NCBI RefSeq assembly: GCF_002270355.1
Contig: NZ_NJFZ01000015.1
Span: 295,042-359,041 of the forward strand
DNA: 64,000 bases
Source: Flectobacillus sp. BAB-3569
Lineage (GTDB): Bacteria > Bacteroidota > Bacteroidia > Cytophagales > Spirosomataceae
Direction of reading: 5' to 3'
The position numbers and the translations under genes were made by a program. This document shows positions 1-9,461 of this stretch, piece after piece. Numbering within the stretch: the first letter of the stretch is position 1; the number at the start of each line of letters is the position of its first letter. The notes under the pieces are model-generated. The model was not told the DNA's origin, searched no databases, and saw nothing but the letters and a program-made list of their open reading frames with translations.

Positions 1-4
1 ATCC

Positions 5-228
5 TCACCTCACAATCTGAATAACCTTTACAGGACAAGCCTCTAACGCTTGTTCATTTTCGGGGAGTTCGTCCTCGTTAAGCTGAATTTGATAGATTCC
101 TTTTTTTCGATAGCTCCTAACAGTACAGCTTTACCATCTTTTTTGGACATACGCCAGCGCTGATAGGCTATTTCTACGCAAGCATTACAACCAATACAAC
201 GGTTTCGGTAATGAATCAACTTAAACAT
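5..228 (-). CDS. Small single-cluster ferredoxin, frameshifted
   Basis: This encodes a small electron-transfer ferredoxin. Starting at the ATG at 226-228, the protein opens with a CIGCNAC motif (CxxCxxC) that would bind a [4Fe-4S] cluster. The fourth ligand should come from the C-terminal motif ACPVKVIQIV, but that lies in another frame. The frames separate at a run of seven T (101-107, A7 on the coding strand). One extra base there gives a continuous protein of about 74 residues ending at the TGA at 5-7, a normal length for this family. The start overlaps the U32 gene stop by 8 bp (ATGTTTAA), so the two are translationally coupled, and the ferredoxin may supply electrons or Fe-S chemistry to that enzyme (inference). 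An indel error in the sequence is more likely than real decay, because both halves are well conserved. Confidence 0.8.
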
Positions 229-1468
229 GAGCAGGCACGATTTTGTAAAGTTTGTCGGACGGACGTATCTTTTCTGCCACCCGTATCGCAATGGTTTCTC
301 CTCTACTTGCAGTTGTTACGGGATTACCTTCATTGTTTCGTATTTCCTCTGCTACAGCCTCCACATACCCAGTGGTTGGCCCTGTAATAATCAACTGGTC
401 TCCAAGGTTGATTTCTTGACTTTCGAGTAAAAACTCCCCAACGCCTATTTTTTCAAAATACTTCACTCCTTTGCCTAAATATACCTTTTTCTGAGTAGCT
501 ACCGAGCCGTATTGATTACTCCATTCGCCCATTTTACGACCTAAATAGTATCCATCCCAAAAGCCTCGGTTATATACTTTGCTAAGTTCTGCTTTCCAAT
601 GTTTAATTTTTTCGGGTGTGTAAGTACCATCGGCTATGGCATCTACCGCTTGTCGGTAACACTGTGTAGTGGCAAAAACATAATCGGCAGCACGTCCACG
701 ACCTTCAATTTTAAGCACTTTTACGCCTGCTTCGATGATTTTGTCCAAAAAATCAATGGTACATAAATCCTTGGCCGACATGATGTATTCATTATCGATT
801 TCGAGCTCTATTCCCTCCTCTTTATCAATAACCGTATATTCTCGACGACAATTTTGGATACAAGCCCCACGATTTGCCGAGGCATTATGGGAGTGTAAAC
901 TCAAATAGCACTTTCCAGAAACAGCCATACATAAAGCGCCGTGGGCAAAAATTTCGACTTGTACCAAATTACCCGACGGACCAGTAATGTGATTTCGTTG
1001 AATATTTTTTACGATGTCACCGACTTGTTTCAAAGTCAACTCACGAGCCATTACCACCACATCGGCATAATCGGCATAGAGTTCGACTGTTTCGATATTA
1101 GTGATATTTGACTGAGTTGAAATGTGGAGTTCCATCCCTTTTTTGCGACAGTAATTCATCACTGCCAAGTCAGAAGCAATCACCGCAGAAATTCCTGCCT
1201 CTTTAGCTTTATCGATAATTCTTCGCATCAAAGAAATATCATGATCGTAAATAATGGTATTGAGGGTGATATAACTTTTGACCCCGTGTTCGGCACAAAC
1301 ACGAGTCACTTCGGGCAGGTCATCAATCAGAAAATTATTGGTTTGGCGGGCGCGCATATTAAGTTGTTCTACCCCAAAATATACCGAATTAGCTCCTGCT
1401 TTGATGGCGGCCATCATCGACTCCCAAGAGCCCGCTGGAGCCATGATTTCTATAGTTGATTGTGTCAT
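221..1468 (-). CDS. Peptidase U32 family protein (TrhP/YegQ-like RNA hydroxylation enzyme)
   Basis: 415 residues. The N-terminus (EIMAPAGSWESMMAAIKAGA) is the typical U32 start, and residues 172-190 match the family signature E-x-F-x2-G-A-L-C-x4-G-x-C-x-L-S. Cysteines 180, 187, 203 and 207 are the likely metal or Fe-S ligands. Several U32 proteins once called collagenases are now known to be needed for RNA hydroxylation: TrhP/YegQ for 5-hydroxyuridine at tRNA position 34 and RlhA for 23S rRNA. The length and layout fit the TrhP side better than RlhA, but reading alone does not settle this. The downstream ferredoxin overlaps the stop codon, which supports an Fe-S dependent reaction rather than proteolysis. 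The start ATG at 1466-1468 gives the complete domain. Confidence 0.85.
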   Translation of the reverse strand: MTQSTIEIMAPAGSWESMMAAIKAGANSVYFGVEQLNMRARQTNNFLIDDLPEVTRVCAEHGVKSYITLNTIIYDHDISLMRRIIDKAKEAGISAVIASDLAVMNYCRKKGMELHISTQSNITNIETVELYADYADVVVMARELTLKQVGDIVKNIQRNHITGPSGNLVQVEIFAHGALCMAVSGKCYLSLHSHNASANRGACIQNCRREYTVIDKEEGIELEIDNEYIMSAKDLCTIDFLDKIIEAGVKVLKIEGRGRAADYVFATTQCYRQAVDAIADGTYTPEKIKHWKAELSKVYNRGFWDGYYLGRKMGEWSNQYGSVATQKKVYLGKGVKYFEKIGVGEFLLESQEINLGDQLIITGPTTGYVEAVAEEIRNNEGNPVTTASRGETIAIRVAEKIRPSDKLYKIVPAHV

Positions 1469-1552
1469 TTTGCAAAAGTCTTTGAAAAATCTATCTCCAA
1501 GAGATACTATTTAGACCTGTCTTATTCAAAACAAGTCTTCCTTAAAAACCCG

Positions 1553-1560
1553 CAAAATTA
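1553..1560 (-). promoter_or_regulatory. Candidate -7 promoter element for the U32-ferredoxin pair
   Basis: On the minus strand this reads TAATTTTG, matching the Bacteroidota -7 consensus TAnnTTTG. It lies about 85 bp before the U32 start codon. No convincing -33 TTTG is present at the usual spacing, so this is a candidate only. Confidence 0.35.
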
Positions 1561-1593
1561 GGTGTCGAGACATTTTCTCTGCATAATAAAAGT

Positions 1594-1631
1594 AGGTGCT
1601 CAAAACTGATATTTATCAATTTTGAGCACCT
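1594..1631 (-). terminator. Hairpin terminator of the giant T9SS protein gene
   Basis: The arms AGGTGCTCAAAA (1594-1605) and TTTTGAGCACCT (1620-1631) pair perfectly over 12 bp, and the loop itself can extend the stem. It lies about 220 bp past the stop of the giant gene and just upstream of the U32 promoter candidate, so it would separate the two transcription units. The following U-tract is weak. Confidence 0.6.
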
Positions 1632-1798
1632 CAGTAAAGGAAGTTATCTGTTAATTAGCGTGTATTTAAAACCAGAAGAATAGGCTTGAAGTGTACCGTG
1701 TATATATTATTAATATTGGACAAAACGAGTACGAGATAGTCAGGTGTTTGGAACCCTCCACTGAATTTTATAAAAACAGTTTTAAACTGTTAAAAAAG

Positions 1799-1825
1799 CT
1801 AGTCCAAGACTAAGTCTTGAACTAG
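1799..1825. repeat. Palindromic repeat, CAAGACT-AGTCTTG family, copy 1
   Basis: The core CAAGACT-A-AGTCTTG sits between CTAGTC and AACTAG arms and forms a near-perfect hairpin. A close relative lies at 19141-19165. Both copies have an AACAGTTTTAAA-type tract beside them (about 1775-1790 here, about 19172-19186 there), so the repeated unit is larger than the palindrome. Together with the hairpin at 1594-1631 and the promoter candidate, this is all I can identify in the 386-bp gap 1469-1854. Confidence 0.6.
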
Positions 1826-1854
1826 TAACTTTAAACAGCTTCATTATAAACTCT

Positions 1855-4800
1855 TTACTCCTTTATCACCTTACGGCTAAAGGTCTTATCTCCAACGGTC
1901 AGTTGCAGAAAATAAACTCCTGTTGGTAATGTACTGATATTCAATTGTCCTTCGTGCGCTTGTGAACGTGCGGTATTTTGTTGCAGTTCCAGCACTCGTC
2001 CTTGGGTATCACTCAAACGTAAATCGTAAGAAGCAGACTTATCTGCTCTAACTTTCCATGTCAAATAATCTGAGGTTGGAACGGGATACACCTCCACAAG
2101 AATACCGCTTTCCTCCTCTATACCTAATACCAATACCGTAACTTTGGCGGTACCACTTACTGTACCTGTACCGCAGATATTTTTTACTTCTGAAAGTGTA
2201 TAAGAGGTTGTGGATAAAGGATTTACCGTAATCTCAAATGGCGTTTTCTGGGCAGTAAATTCTTGTCCGTCCGACAATTTAAAAGTCCATGGAGCATGAG
2301 AACCCAAGTCCACCTTCAGCTTGGCTTCCTTGCCATAATCAATCGACTGGTCGCCTGAGATACTGGCAGTGGCTGGGATGCTGGGTAGTTGGCTGACGGT
2401 TACAGATGGGGTAAAGTCGATACACTTCCCTTTTTGAACTATTGCTCGATAAGTACCCGAAGACTTTGCCTGATAAATAGACTGGGTGGCATCATTTATC
2501 GTTTGTTGATTTCTTTGCCATAGATAATAAAGTCCTTCTGAAGAAGTAGCTAACAAATCGACACCTTTTTCACCACATACGGATACCGAATCACTTGGCG
2601 TAATAGTAGTTGGTATCTCTGTATTTTTGAACAATATTTTCTTAGAAATACCCTCGCAAGTATAACCCGTGGCTGTTTGAAACTGTACCTGAAGATGGTA
2701 GACCCCAGGCGCATTCACTGCTAAGGTATGATGATTAGTTCCTACTGTTTCTCCGTCTTTAAACCATTGATACGTTTTGATTTTAGATCTATCATTTAAA
2801 CTTAAAATACTAGTAACTAAACCCTTACATAGAAAAACACTATCTTCTGTTATTGACAACGGTGTTTCAATACTGTTAAACTGAAAGACTTTAGGGTCAG
2901 ATTTTACCATACATCCTCCTTGTAGTTTTATGACTACTTGATAAGTACCATTTTCAGTTACCAAATGGTTTTCAAAACTCTGAGAGTCCGAATAGGTTGC
3001 CACTAACTTTTCATCTTTATAAATGCTATATTCTCTGATTTCATCTTGATAGAATGCTCTAAATGGTCTTACCTCTTTAGCACAGATTTTGTAACTATTT
3101 ATTGGGGTATCACCTACGTAATCATTGCTGTAAAACGGTATATAAAACTTCGCATATTTCTGCGTAGATGCTATTGCAGAAGTAAGAATATCCAATGAGT
3201 GTGACTTATACGAACAAGTAGTGCCATCTTTAAAGTTTAATTCTAACTCGATATCATACTTTCCAGCATTTAATTGAGATAATCTCCGAAATCCGAAATT
3301 ATTATTATACGAATCTAATTGAGCAGACTCTGCATCATCATGCCAATCATCTACTGGATGATAGTCTTTTTCATAGCTTAATCTATGTATCAACTTGCCA
3401 TTCTTATTCAATCGAACAGTAAAGGACTTTATCCTAGGATAGTAATTAACACTATCGGGATAGATAAAACTTACATTGGTATTAACCGTTTGTCCTTCAC
3501 AAATCGACATAATTGAAACCTCTGGATAGTAACCATCATCTAGTTGATAAAAAATAAATCGATTTTTAGGTTTTTGATATGTATATGTATTGGAAACACC
3601 CCAACAACTATCCTTTGTTACTCTTACAAAATAATCCCCACTCTCGGTCGCTTTTAGTTGAAGTCCTACTTTGCCTGCTAGTAGTTTATTATCGACAAAC
3701 CATTGATACTTCCATGTAGAGTCTCCCTGAAATAGATACTCCTTAAGTGGTATGCCCATTTCATTACAACTAAATGAAGCATCTGTGTTAACACTGAAAG
3801 ATTGATTAATATTTAAAGGGACTTTTCCTTGGGCACTCTTCAACTTAATGGTATCTGATACAGATTCACAAGAGCCCATTTTTACTTTCAGTAGATAGTT
3901 TCCTGCCCTGTTAAACAATCCACTGTAAGAAGTATCCGTTGACAAAGCTATCCCGTCTCTCATCCATTGATAGGATACATTTCTTCGATATTGAAAATTG
4001 CTATTTTCTGCTAATAATGTACTTTTACCACAAAAGATATCTTTACTTCCATCAACAACCACTTTAGGGATTTTCTTCAACACTATATTCTTAGGAGATG
4101 TTTTTGCAAGGCAACCACCTGATGATAAATAAATAACCTGATAACTTCCGCTTTGCTTTGCTGAAATCGTTTTAGCATCATTACTGGTTAGCTCATTGTT
4201 ATAAGCCCACCTCCCAAAATAAGGATAGTAAGAAAACGTCATTTGAACAGAATCACACGCTGTAATTCCGGCAGAAGTGTAGAAAAAATCATTATAATTT
4301 AAATAACTTACCCATGCCGAAAAAGGATTATTATTCACTCCCCTATTCTTAATGATTCCTATCGGTGAACTTACAGACTGATCAGAGGTTGTGATAAAGA
4401 TAGACCAGTCTTTTGTACTTTCGGGCAGCTGTATTTTGATTGGACTGTTGGTACCTTCTCCCAATACAGTACTATCCATCATTACTTTAAAAATTGTATT
4501 GGGTGCGAAGTTACCCAGTTTTTCAAAAGGAATTTCAATGGAGGATAACCCACATGCTGCGGGTATTGCATCTAGTCGAGTTTGCCTTAGAATGATACTT
4601 CGGCAATCCGAAGATTTATTCATGCTAACGGTAATTTCATGCGTAAACCCACAAGTATTAGTGTCGCTCCTGATAGGGGTAATCTTGTAGATACCTGTGT
4701 TGTTTGTATTAAAATTATCAATTACTAATGGCGATGAAACTCCTTTAAGCGTATTCGAAATCCCTGGCCCTGTATAAACTACAGAGTTAATTCCAACTTG

Positions 4801-7212
4801 CTCAGTAGTTTTAATCAGAGGAAGAGCTAGCTGTCCTTTTTCGCATACCTCCATTGATGAAGGGTAGGTTACTTTGACAGCATTTTTTACATTAACTATT
4901 ACTGTAAAAACAGCATCACATCCACCAGTAGTCGACTGATAGGTGAGGGTATAAACTCCAGCATTTGTCTTGGCTACGTTGTTAATCACAGGATTTGCAC
5001 TGGTAGAAGTAAATCCATTAGGTCCAGTCCAACGATAACTACCTGATGTTGCTTGGGGATTTAGCTCAAGTAAAGATTCCTCACAAAGACTTTTTATTTG
5101 TGGAAAACGAAGACCAGTATGTAGCTCAGGGGTAAGCGCAGCGCAGTATGGATTGCTTATCAATACTCTGTAAGTATTTGCATCATTAACCCCTACGTCT
5201 ATTTTACTTTGGTTTAGTTCAGATTGGATAATACCATTTTTAAGCCATAGATAGGAAAGTCCTTTCTCCGCCTGTACTGCTAGGGTTTTGACACTCTGAG
5301 ATGCACAAGTCTCAACAATGCTCGGAGTTTTTACCTCTGCAGATTCAACAGTGATTGTATCAGAATAATAGGTACATGTATTTGTAGGAAATTCTATCCA
5401 ATATTTACCAGGTTCATTAACCGTCAGCGAACATCCATAATTTGGATTATTAGAAGAAGGTTCATTGATTACAACCCCATCTCTTTTCCAAATTTTATAC
5501 TTAGAGTACAAGGAATAACAGTCGGATAGTGATATTTCAATGCTTTCTTTCCTACACAAATATCGTTTTTGAGGAGAGCTAAATGTTGCTATGACCTTAT
5601 TCGATGGAATAGGTGCTTGAGAAAATGGCTTACTTTGGTATTGACACTTTGAGTTATTAACCTTAAGTACAAAACTCGCACCATCCGAGCTTGTAACAAA
5701 GTTATCGGTACTAATAAGTTTTCCATCTCTGAACCACTGATAGTTTATTTTGTCCTCAAAATATTGATTATTATAAAAGTATAGTATTTTAAAATTAGTA
5801 CTTGAGCAAGTAAAAGGAAGAGTCAAAACATTTTTACTAAAATCAGCCAATGGAAGAATATCATTGGCATTACCCTGTACTATTTTTATGCTATCATAGG
5901 CAATACACTCCCCTTGTGTGGCTTTAATTACATAAAGCCCATACTCGCGAATGCTAAACATATCAGAAGAATAGGTTTGATTTCCATCCCTATACACAAT
6001 GAATGCCCCATCTGCTTTCGCAATTAAGGAATGCCAATCAGTTTTTATATCACATACTTTTACTACGTTAGAATCAATGATACTCCCACCTGTATAGTAT
6101 GAAATATTTGCCCTAATCTTGTCGGTAGACTTGATTGTTTTTTTTGTAGAAGTTCCAACACAATTACCTGATACAATTTTAAAACTATAATTACCCTCTG
6201 AGGTAACATCAAATGTTGAACCATTAGCATTCGGAATTGGTGAGTCATTTTTATACCACTGAAAGGAAGGCGATGAGGCATTAATTCCATTATTATTATT
6301 TACTAGTGCCCCTTTCAACTGCACAACTCCTCTTTTGTTACACAGTAGTAATGAATCACTTGATGTATTATTTGGAAAGTAAACACTGAGCCCCTTTGTA
6401 TTTACCCTTTTAATAGTACGTGATTTAAATTCACACGTAGGAGTCTGTAAAAGGGCATAGTAAGTACCTTCCTCTGCTATTGAGATACTTGTAGAATTTA
6501 AAAAAACTTTCCCATCTTTATACCAGATTACTTTCCAATCGCCCAAAAACGAGGCAGTAGATACAGTTAAATTAGATTTTGAATCTTCACAAGTTGAGAT
6601 AATATACGGATCTGGATATCCACCGAGGAGTGTCGTAACTGGGCCTCCCTCCTGTTGGTAAGATACAGATAAATCACCGATACAATCATTCCCTTCAAAT
6701 TTCAGATTAATAGAGTCTTTTAGAATACAGCCAAATTGGTCTCTTGCGGTAACTTTATAATATCCACTATTGTTTGATTGGGGCAGGAGTATCTTTACTG
6801 TCTCTCCAAGTGCAAAATAGTTGTTGGGTCCCGACCACTCAAAAGTACTTGCATGACTCCCAGTTACACTAAGTACTTTGTTCCCACTTACATCAGAAGA
6901 AGTTGATATAGAAAACTTGGTAGATAAATATCGATTTATTCCGACAAAAATATGATGCTTTTGAAGCTTGTCAACCACAACGGTGTATATACCCGTATGC
7001 TTGCTAGAATCAGCAATCTCTGCAACTGTAACAGTCTGACTTCCTGTAGACTTATACCCATTAGGACCCGACCATTCATAGGTCTTTCCTTGGATGGGCG
7101 ACACTAAACTTATCCTTTGTCCTTTACAAAAGTTACTCGAACTGTAGTTGCCTTGACCATTTACGAGATGTACTGATAATAAAAAGAAAAGAATGATGTA
7201 GATTTGTTTCAT
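1855..7212 (-). CDS. Giant secreted Ig-like/PKD-like repeat protein with T9SS sorting domain
   Basis: 1785 residues. It starts with a Sec signal peptide (hydrophobic segment around residues 3-16, likely cleaved near NGQG). The body is a long series of Ig-like or PKD-like beta-sandwich repeats, recognisable by recurrent W-S-G-P-N-G, YQWFKDG/YQWMRDG and G-x-Y-x-V motifs, many with a cysteine pair. I estimate more than a dozen units of roughly 80-100 residues. The last 80 or so residues form a type A T9SS C-terminal domain: VEVYPVPTSDYLTWKV, then LPTGVYFLQL, ending FSRKVIKE. The protein is therefore expected to be exported by Sec, moved across the outer membrane by T9SS and anchored or released at the surface. 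An adhesin or matrix role is inference. No enzymatic domain is visible. Confidence 0.9.
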   Translation of the reverse strand: MKQIYIILFFLLSVHLVNGQGNYSSSNFCKGQRISLVSPIQGKTYEWSGPNGYKSTGSQTVTVAEIADSSKHTGIYTVVVDKLQKHHIFVGINRYLSTKFSISTSSDVSGNKVLSVTGSHASTFEWSGPNNYFALGETVKILLPQSNNSGYYKVTARDQFGCILKDSINLKFEGNDCIGDLSVSYQQEGGPVTTLLGGYPDPYIISTCEDSKSNLTVSTASFLGDWKVIWYKDGKVFLNSTSISIAEEGTYYALLQTPTCEFKSRTIKRVNTKGLSVYFPNNTSSDSLLLCNKRGVVQLKGALVNNNNGINASSPSFQWYKNDSPIPNANGSTFDVTSEGNYSFKIVSGNCVGTSTKKTIKSTDKIRANISYYTGGSIIDSNVVKVCDIKTDWHSLIAKADGAFIVYRDGNQTYSSDMFSIREYGLYVIKATQGECIAYDSIKIVQGNANDILPLADFSKNVLTLPFTCSSTNFKILYFYNNQYFEDKINYQWFRDGKLISTDNFVTSSDGASFVLKVNNSKCQYQSKPFSQAPIPSNKVIATFSSPQKRYLCRKESIEISLSDCYSLYSKYKIWKRDGVVINEPSSNNPNYGCSLTVNEPGKYWIEFPTNTCTYYSDTITVESAEVKTPSIVETCASQSVKTLAVQAEKGLSYLWLKNGIIQSELNQSKIDVGVNDANTYRVLISNPYCAALTPELHTGLRFPQIKSLCEESLLELNPQATSGSYRWTGPNGFTSTSANPVINNVAKTNAGVYTLTYQSTTGGCDAVFTVIVNVKNAVKVTYPSSMEVCEKGQLALPLIKTTEQVGINSVVYTGPGISNTLKGVSSPLVIDNFNTNNTGIYKITPIRSDTNTCGFTHEITVSMNKSSDCRSIILRQTRLDAIPAACGLSSIEIPFEKLGNFAPNTIFKVMMDSTVLGEGTNSPIKIQLPESTKDWSIFITTSDQSVSSPIGIIKNRGVNNNPFSAWVSYLNYNDFFYTSAGITACDSVQMTFSYYPYFGRWAYNNELTSNDAKTISAKQSGSYQVIYLSSGGCLAKTSPKNIVLKKIPKVVVDGSKDIFCGKSTLLAENSNFQYRRNVSYQWMRDGIALSTDTSYSGLFNRAGNYLLKVKMGSCESVSDTIKLKSAQGKVPLNINQSFSVNTDASFSCNEMGIPLKEYLFQGDSTWKYQWFVDNKLLAGKVGLQLKATESGDYFVRVTKDSCWGVSNTYTYQKPKNRFIFYQLDDGYYPEVSIMSICEGQTVNTNVSFIYPDSVNYYPRIKSFTVRLNKNGKLIHRLSYEKDYHPVDDWHDDAESAQLDSYNNNFGFRRLSQLNAGKYDIELELNFKDGTTCSYKSHSLDILTSAIASTQKYAKFYIPFYSNDYVGDTPINSYKICAKEVRPFRAFYQDEIREYSIYKDEKLVATYSDSQSFENHLVTENGTYQVVIKLQGGCMVKSDPKVFQFNSIETPLSITEDSVFLCKGLVTSILSLNDRSKIKTYQWFKDGETVGTNHHTLAVNAPGVYHLQVQFQTATGYTCEGISKKILFKNTEIPTTITPSDSVSVCGEKGVDLLATSSEGLYYLWQRNQQTINDATQSIYQAKSSGTYRAIVQKGKCIDFTPSVTVSQLPSIPATASISGDQSIDYGKEAKLKVDLGSHAPWTFKLSDGQEFTAQKTPFEITVNPLSTTSYTLSEVKNICGTGTVSGTAKVTVLVLGIEEESGILVEVYPVPTSDYLTWKVRADKSASYDLRLSDTQGRVLELQQNTARSQAHEGQLNISTLPTGVYFLQLTVGDKTFSRKVIKE

Positions 7213-7291
7213 AATATCACATTGAATTTTAGACTACAAATAAATAAAGTTTTTCACTCGATAAAAAACTTATTCTTCATTCAAAATCAAA

Positions 7292-7323
7292 AAAGGCTCA
7301 GTGACATCAATCACCGAGCCTTT
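7292..7323 (-). terminator. Hairpin terminator after the lactonase gene
   Basis: The arms AAAGGCTCAGTGA (7292-7304) and TCACCGAGCCTTT (7311-7323) form a 13-bp stem with one mismatch. On the minus strand it is followed by TTTTTTGATTTT. It lies about 55 bp past the lactonase stop. Confidence 0.75.
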
Positions 7324-7377
7324 CTGGACAATCTAGGTTAATTTTGCGTTATTTTAAAGTGTTAGTAATTCTTTCGC

Positions 7378-8505
7378 CTACAACGCATCAGCAAATTTTA
7401 AACATACGGGCATCGACACTTCTATAGAATAGCCTGTGTATTTGAGCTTACCTGTTTTTTTATCTCTACTAAACACGGTAATGTTATCGCTGTCTTGATT
7501 GGCAACTACTACATAATTACCTGTCGGGTCTATCGCAAAGTTTCTTGGTGTTTTGCCTTCTACTGGAGTATTATCTACCCAAGTCAGTTTGCCTGTTTTG
7601 GCATCAATGGCATATACCGTAATACTTTCGTGTGCACGATTGGAAGCATACAAAAATTTACCATCAGCTGAAACATGAATATCTGCATCCCACTTGAGCC
7701 CAGTGTAGTCAGAAGGCACGGTCGAAATCGTCTGAATGGGTTTTAAAGCGCCTTTTTCATAACGATATGCCGTAACTGATGCCGTAAGTTCTTCAATAAC
7801 GTAAGCGTATTTGTTATTAGGAGAAAATACAAAATGGCGTGGGCCAGAACCTGGTGTCGAGCTGGTAAAAGCAGGTTTACCAGGGTTTAAAAGCCCTTTT
7901 TGTGTATCTAACTTATAGGTATAAACTTTATCCACACCCAAATCTGGCACAAAAACATCGGTATTATTTATCGCAACATTCACAGAGTGAACATGTGGTT
8001 TTTCCTGACGATTTTTGTTTACTGAGCTTCCTGTGTGTTGAATGGTCTGGGTAGCTTTTCCGAGTGTTCCATCTGATTCTACAGGGAGAATACTCAAACT
8101 TCCTCCTCCATAATTCCCTACCATAACCCACTTTCCTGTACGGTCGGTAGTCACATGACAAGAACCTGGACCTCCAGCCGATTGTGAGTTGAGATAGGAC
8201 AACACTCCTTGCTTACGGTCAAATCTAAAAGAATTTACGGTACCATCGCCATCGGTTTCGCCTACCGAATACACCATTTCTTGGGTTGGTGACACCGCAA
8301 TAAAGGAGGGGTTTTTGACACCACTAACATGACTAGTATATTGCAATTTTCCAGTACTCGGATTAAAACGATACACATAGATGCCTTTGCTAGTTTTGGC
8401 AGTGTAGGTGCCCACAATCATATAAAATTCTTTGGACGCTGTTTGAGCTAGGACATTCACCATGGTCGTCATGGTAAGTCCAACGAGTAGCAATAGTTTT
8501 TTCAC
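7378..8505 (-). CDS. Secreted beta-propeller lactonase (6-phosphogluconolactonase YbhE family)
   Basis: 375 residues with an N-terminal signal peptide (MKKLLLLVGLTMTTMVNVLAQ) and then a seven-bladed beta-propeller of the lactonase family (PF10282) covering essentially the whole mature chain. Family features are the opening MIVGTYTAKTSKGIYVYRF, the GSGPRHFVFSPNNKYAYV segment and the closing TPRNFAIDPTGNYVVVANQ. E. coli Pgl of this fold hydrolyses 6-phosphogluconolactone in the cytosol. The signal peptide here places the protein in the periplasm or outside, so the substrate may be a different sugar lactone, and the pgl name is not justified. It appears to be a single-gene unit with its own terminator. 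Confidence 0.85.
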   Translation of the reverse strand: MKKLLLLVGLTMTTMVNVLAQTASKEFYMIVGTYTAKTSKGIYVYRFNPSTGKLQYTSHVSGVKNPSFIAVSPTQEMVYSVGETDGDGTVNSFRFDRKQGVLSYLNSQSAGGPGSCHVTTDRTGKWVMVGNYGGGSLSILPVESDGTLGKATQTIQHTGSSVNKNRQEKPHVHSVNVAINNTDVFVPDLGVDKVYTYKLDTQKGLLNPGKPAFTSSTPGSGPRHFVFSPNNKYAYVIEELTASVTAYRYEKGALKPIQTISTVPSDYTGLKWDADIHVSADGKFLYASNRAHESITVYAIDAKTGKLTWVDNTPVEGKTPRNFAIDPTGNYVVVANQDSDNITVFSRDKKTGKLKYTGYSIEVSMPVCLKFADAL

Positions 8506-8591
8506 GGGATAGCTGAAGGTTTGACATAAAATACTTTAACAGAACGAAGTTAGTATTCTGGATGTAAAATATTGTACTTTACCCAATAAAA

Positions 8592-8620
8592 AACCACGCT
8601 CTTACAACAAGAGCGTGGTT
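8592..8620 (-). terminator. Hairpin terminator after the PepSY-like lipoprotein gene
   Basis: The arms AACCACGCTCTT (8592-8603) and AAGAGCGTGGTT (8609-8620) pair perfectly over 12 bp with a 5-nt loop. On the minus strand a TTTTTTATT tract follows, which is a strong intrinsic terminator. Confidence 0.85.
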
Positions 8621-8738
8621 ATATGCATTATACAAATTACACTTTTAAATTATTTTGTTTGCATTATGCTGGAAGTAATCGTTCAACATTAGGTCATTTT
8701 CAAATCTTCAAATTCCCCTAATTTTCAAATCAGATAAA

Positions 8739-9356
8739 TCAATGACCTCTACCTTTACCTTTGCCACGACCACCATTCATTGGAGGAATGTCGGCTACTT
8801 TGACAAAGTTTCCTGCTGAATCGAACACCAATACTACTCGAGTTGTATCATTTGCAATACCTACAAACAAGTTTCCATCGGCATTAGTCCCTGCTTTTTT
8901 GATGGTATAACCTGCATAATTGGTCGTAACATAGCTAGTCACTGAAGCAGGTAGCGTTGTAATATCTACTGCTGTTAGTTTAGCTTTCTTGCCATATTTT
9001 TCGATAATTTGAATAAAATTACCGCTTGCATCAAACAATAATCCTGTATGTGTACTATTCAAAGATATTCCTACAACATATTGTCCTAATGAGTCTGTCG
9101 CCGCAAATTTCACTTGTGCTCCTGCGTAGTTAGTAGTGATATAAGAAATAACCTTGCTAGGTAGAGCGGTAGAATCAATAGGCGTTAATTTGCCTTTACA
9201 TTTAGTCTTTGTGGTCGAATCCGCAGCAGTACGTGCTGCTGAAACTTGGATTGCTTCTAAATCACCATCACTTGAAGGTGTAGCATCTTGTGATTGACAA
9301 GCCACCATATAAAGGCCAAAAACAGCCATCAACAATAATAACAATTGTTTTTTCAT
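8739..9356 (-). CDS. Lipoprotein with two PepSY-like repeats
   Basis: 205 residues. The signal peptide ends in a lipobox-like YMVAC, with Cys20 as the likely lipidated residue. The mature protein holds two homologous units of about 65 residues, each built as L-P-x-x-V-x-S/x-Y-[IV]-T-T-N-Y-A-G followed by G-x-[FY]-V-V/G-I and F-D-[AS]-[AS]-G-N-F. This is the pattern of the PepSY-like family common in Bacteroidota (PF11396 type), whose function is poorly known. The C-terminus is a basic GGRGKGKGRGH tail. It is a single-gene unit followed by a strong terminator. No catalytic role can be stated. Confidence 0.75.
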   Translation of the reverse strand: MKKQLLLLLMAVFGLYMVACQSQDATPSSDGDLEAIQVSAARTAADSTTKTKCKGKLTPIDSTALPSKVISYITTNYAGAQVKFAATDSLGQYVVGISLNSTHTGLLFDASGNFIQIIEKYGKKAKLTAVDITTLPASVTSYVTTNYAGYTIKKAGTNADGNLFVGIANDTTRVVLVFDSAGNFVKVADIPPMNGGRGKGKGRGH

Positions 9357-9357
9357 G

Positions 9358-9420
9358 TGTACTTATTGGTTTAACTTTTTATGAGATTAAAAAATATAGT
9401 TGAAACGTTTCATAAGTACA
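9358..9420. repeat. 9-bp inverted repeat upstream of the PepSY-like gene
   Basis: TGTACTTAT (9358-9366) and ATAAGTACA (9412-9420) are perfect inverted copies 45 bp apart. They lie in the 105-bp gap between the sbcD stop and the lipoprotein start. The pair could be a regulator site for the lipoprotein gene or part of the sbcD 3' region. Two nearby TCGACAAAAA direct repeats (about 9431 and 9456) lie closer to the sbcD stop. Confidence 0.3.
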
Positions 9421-9461
9421 TGACTGATGGTCGACAAAAACCGTTGCCTTCTCGACAAAAA

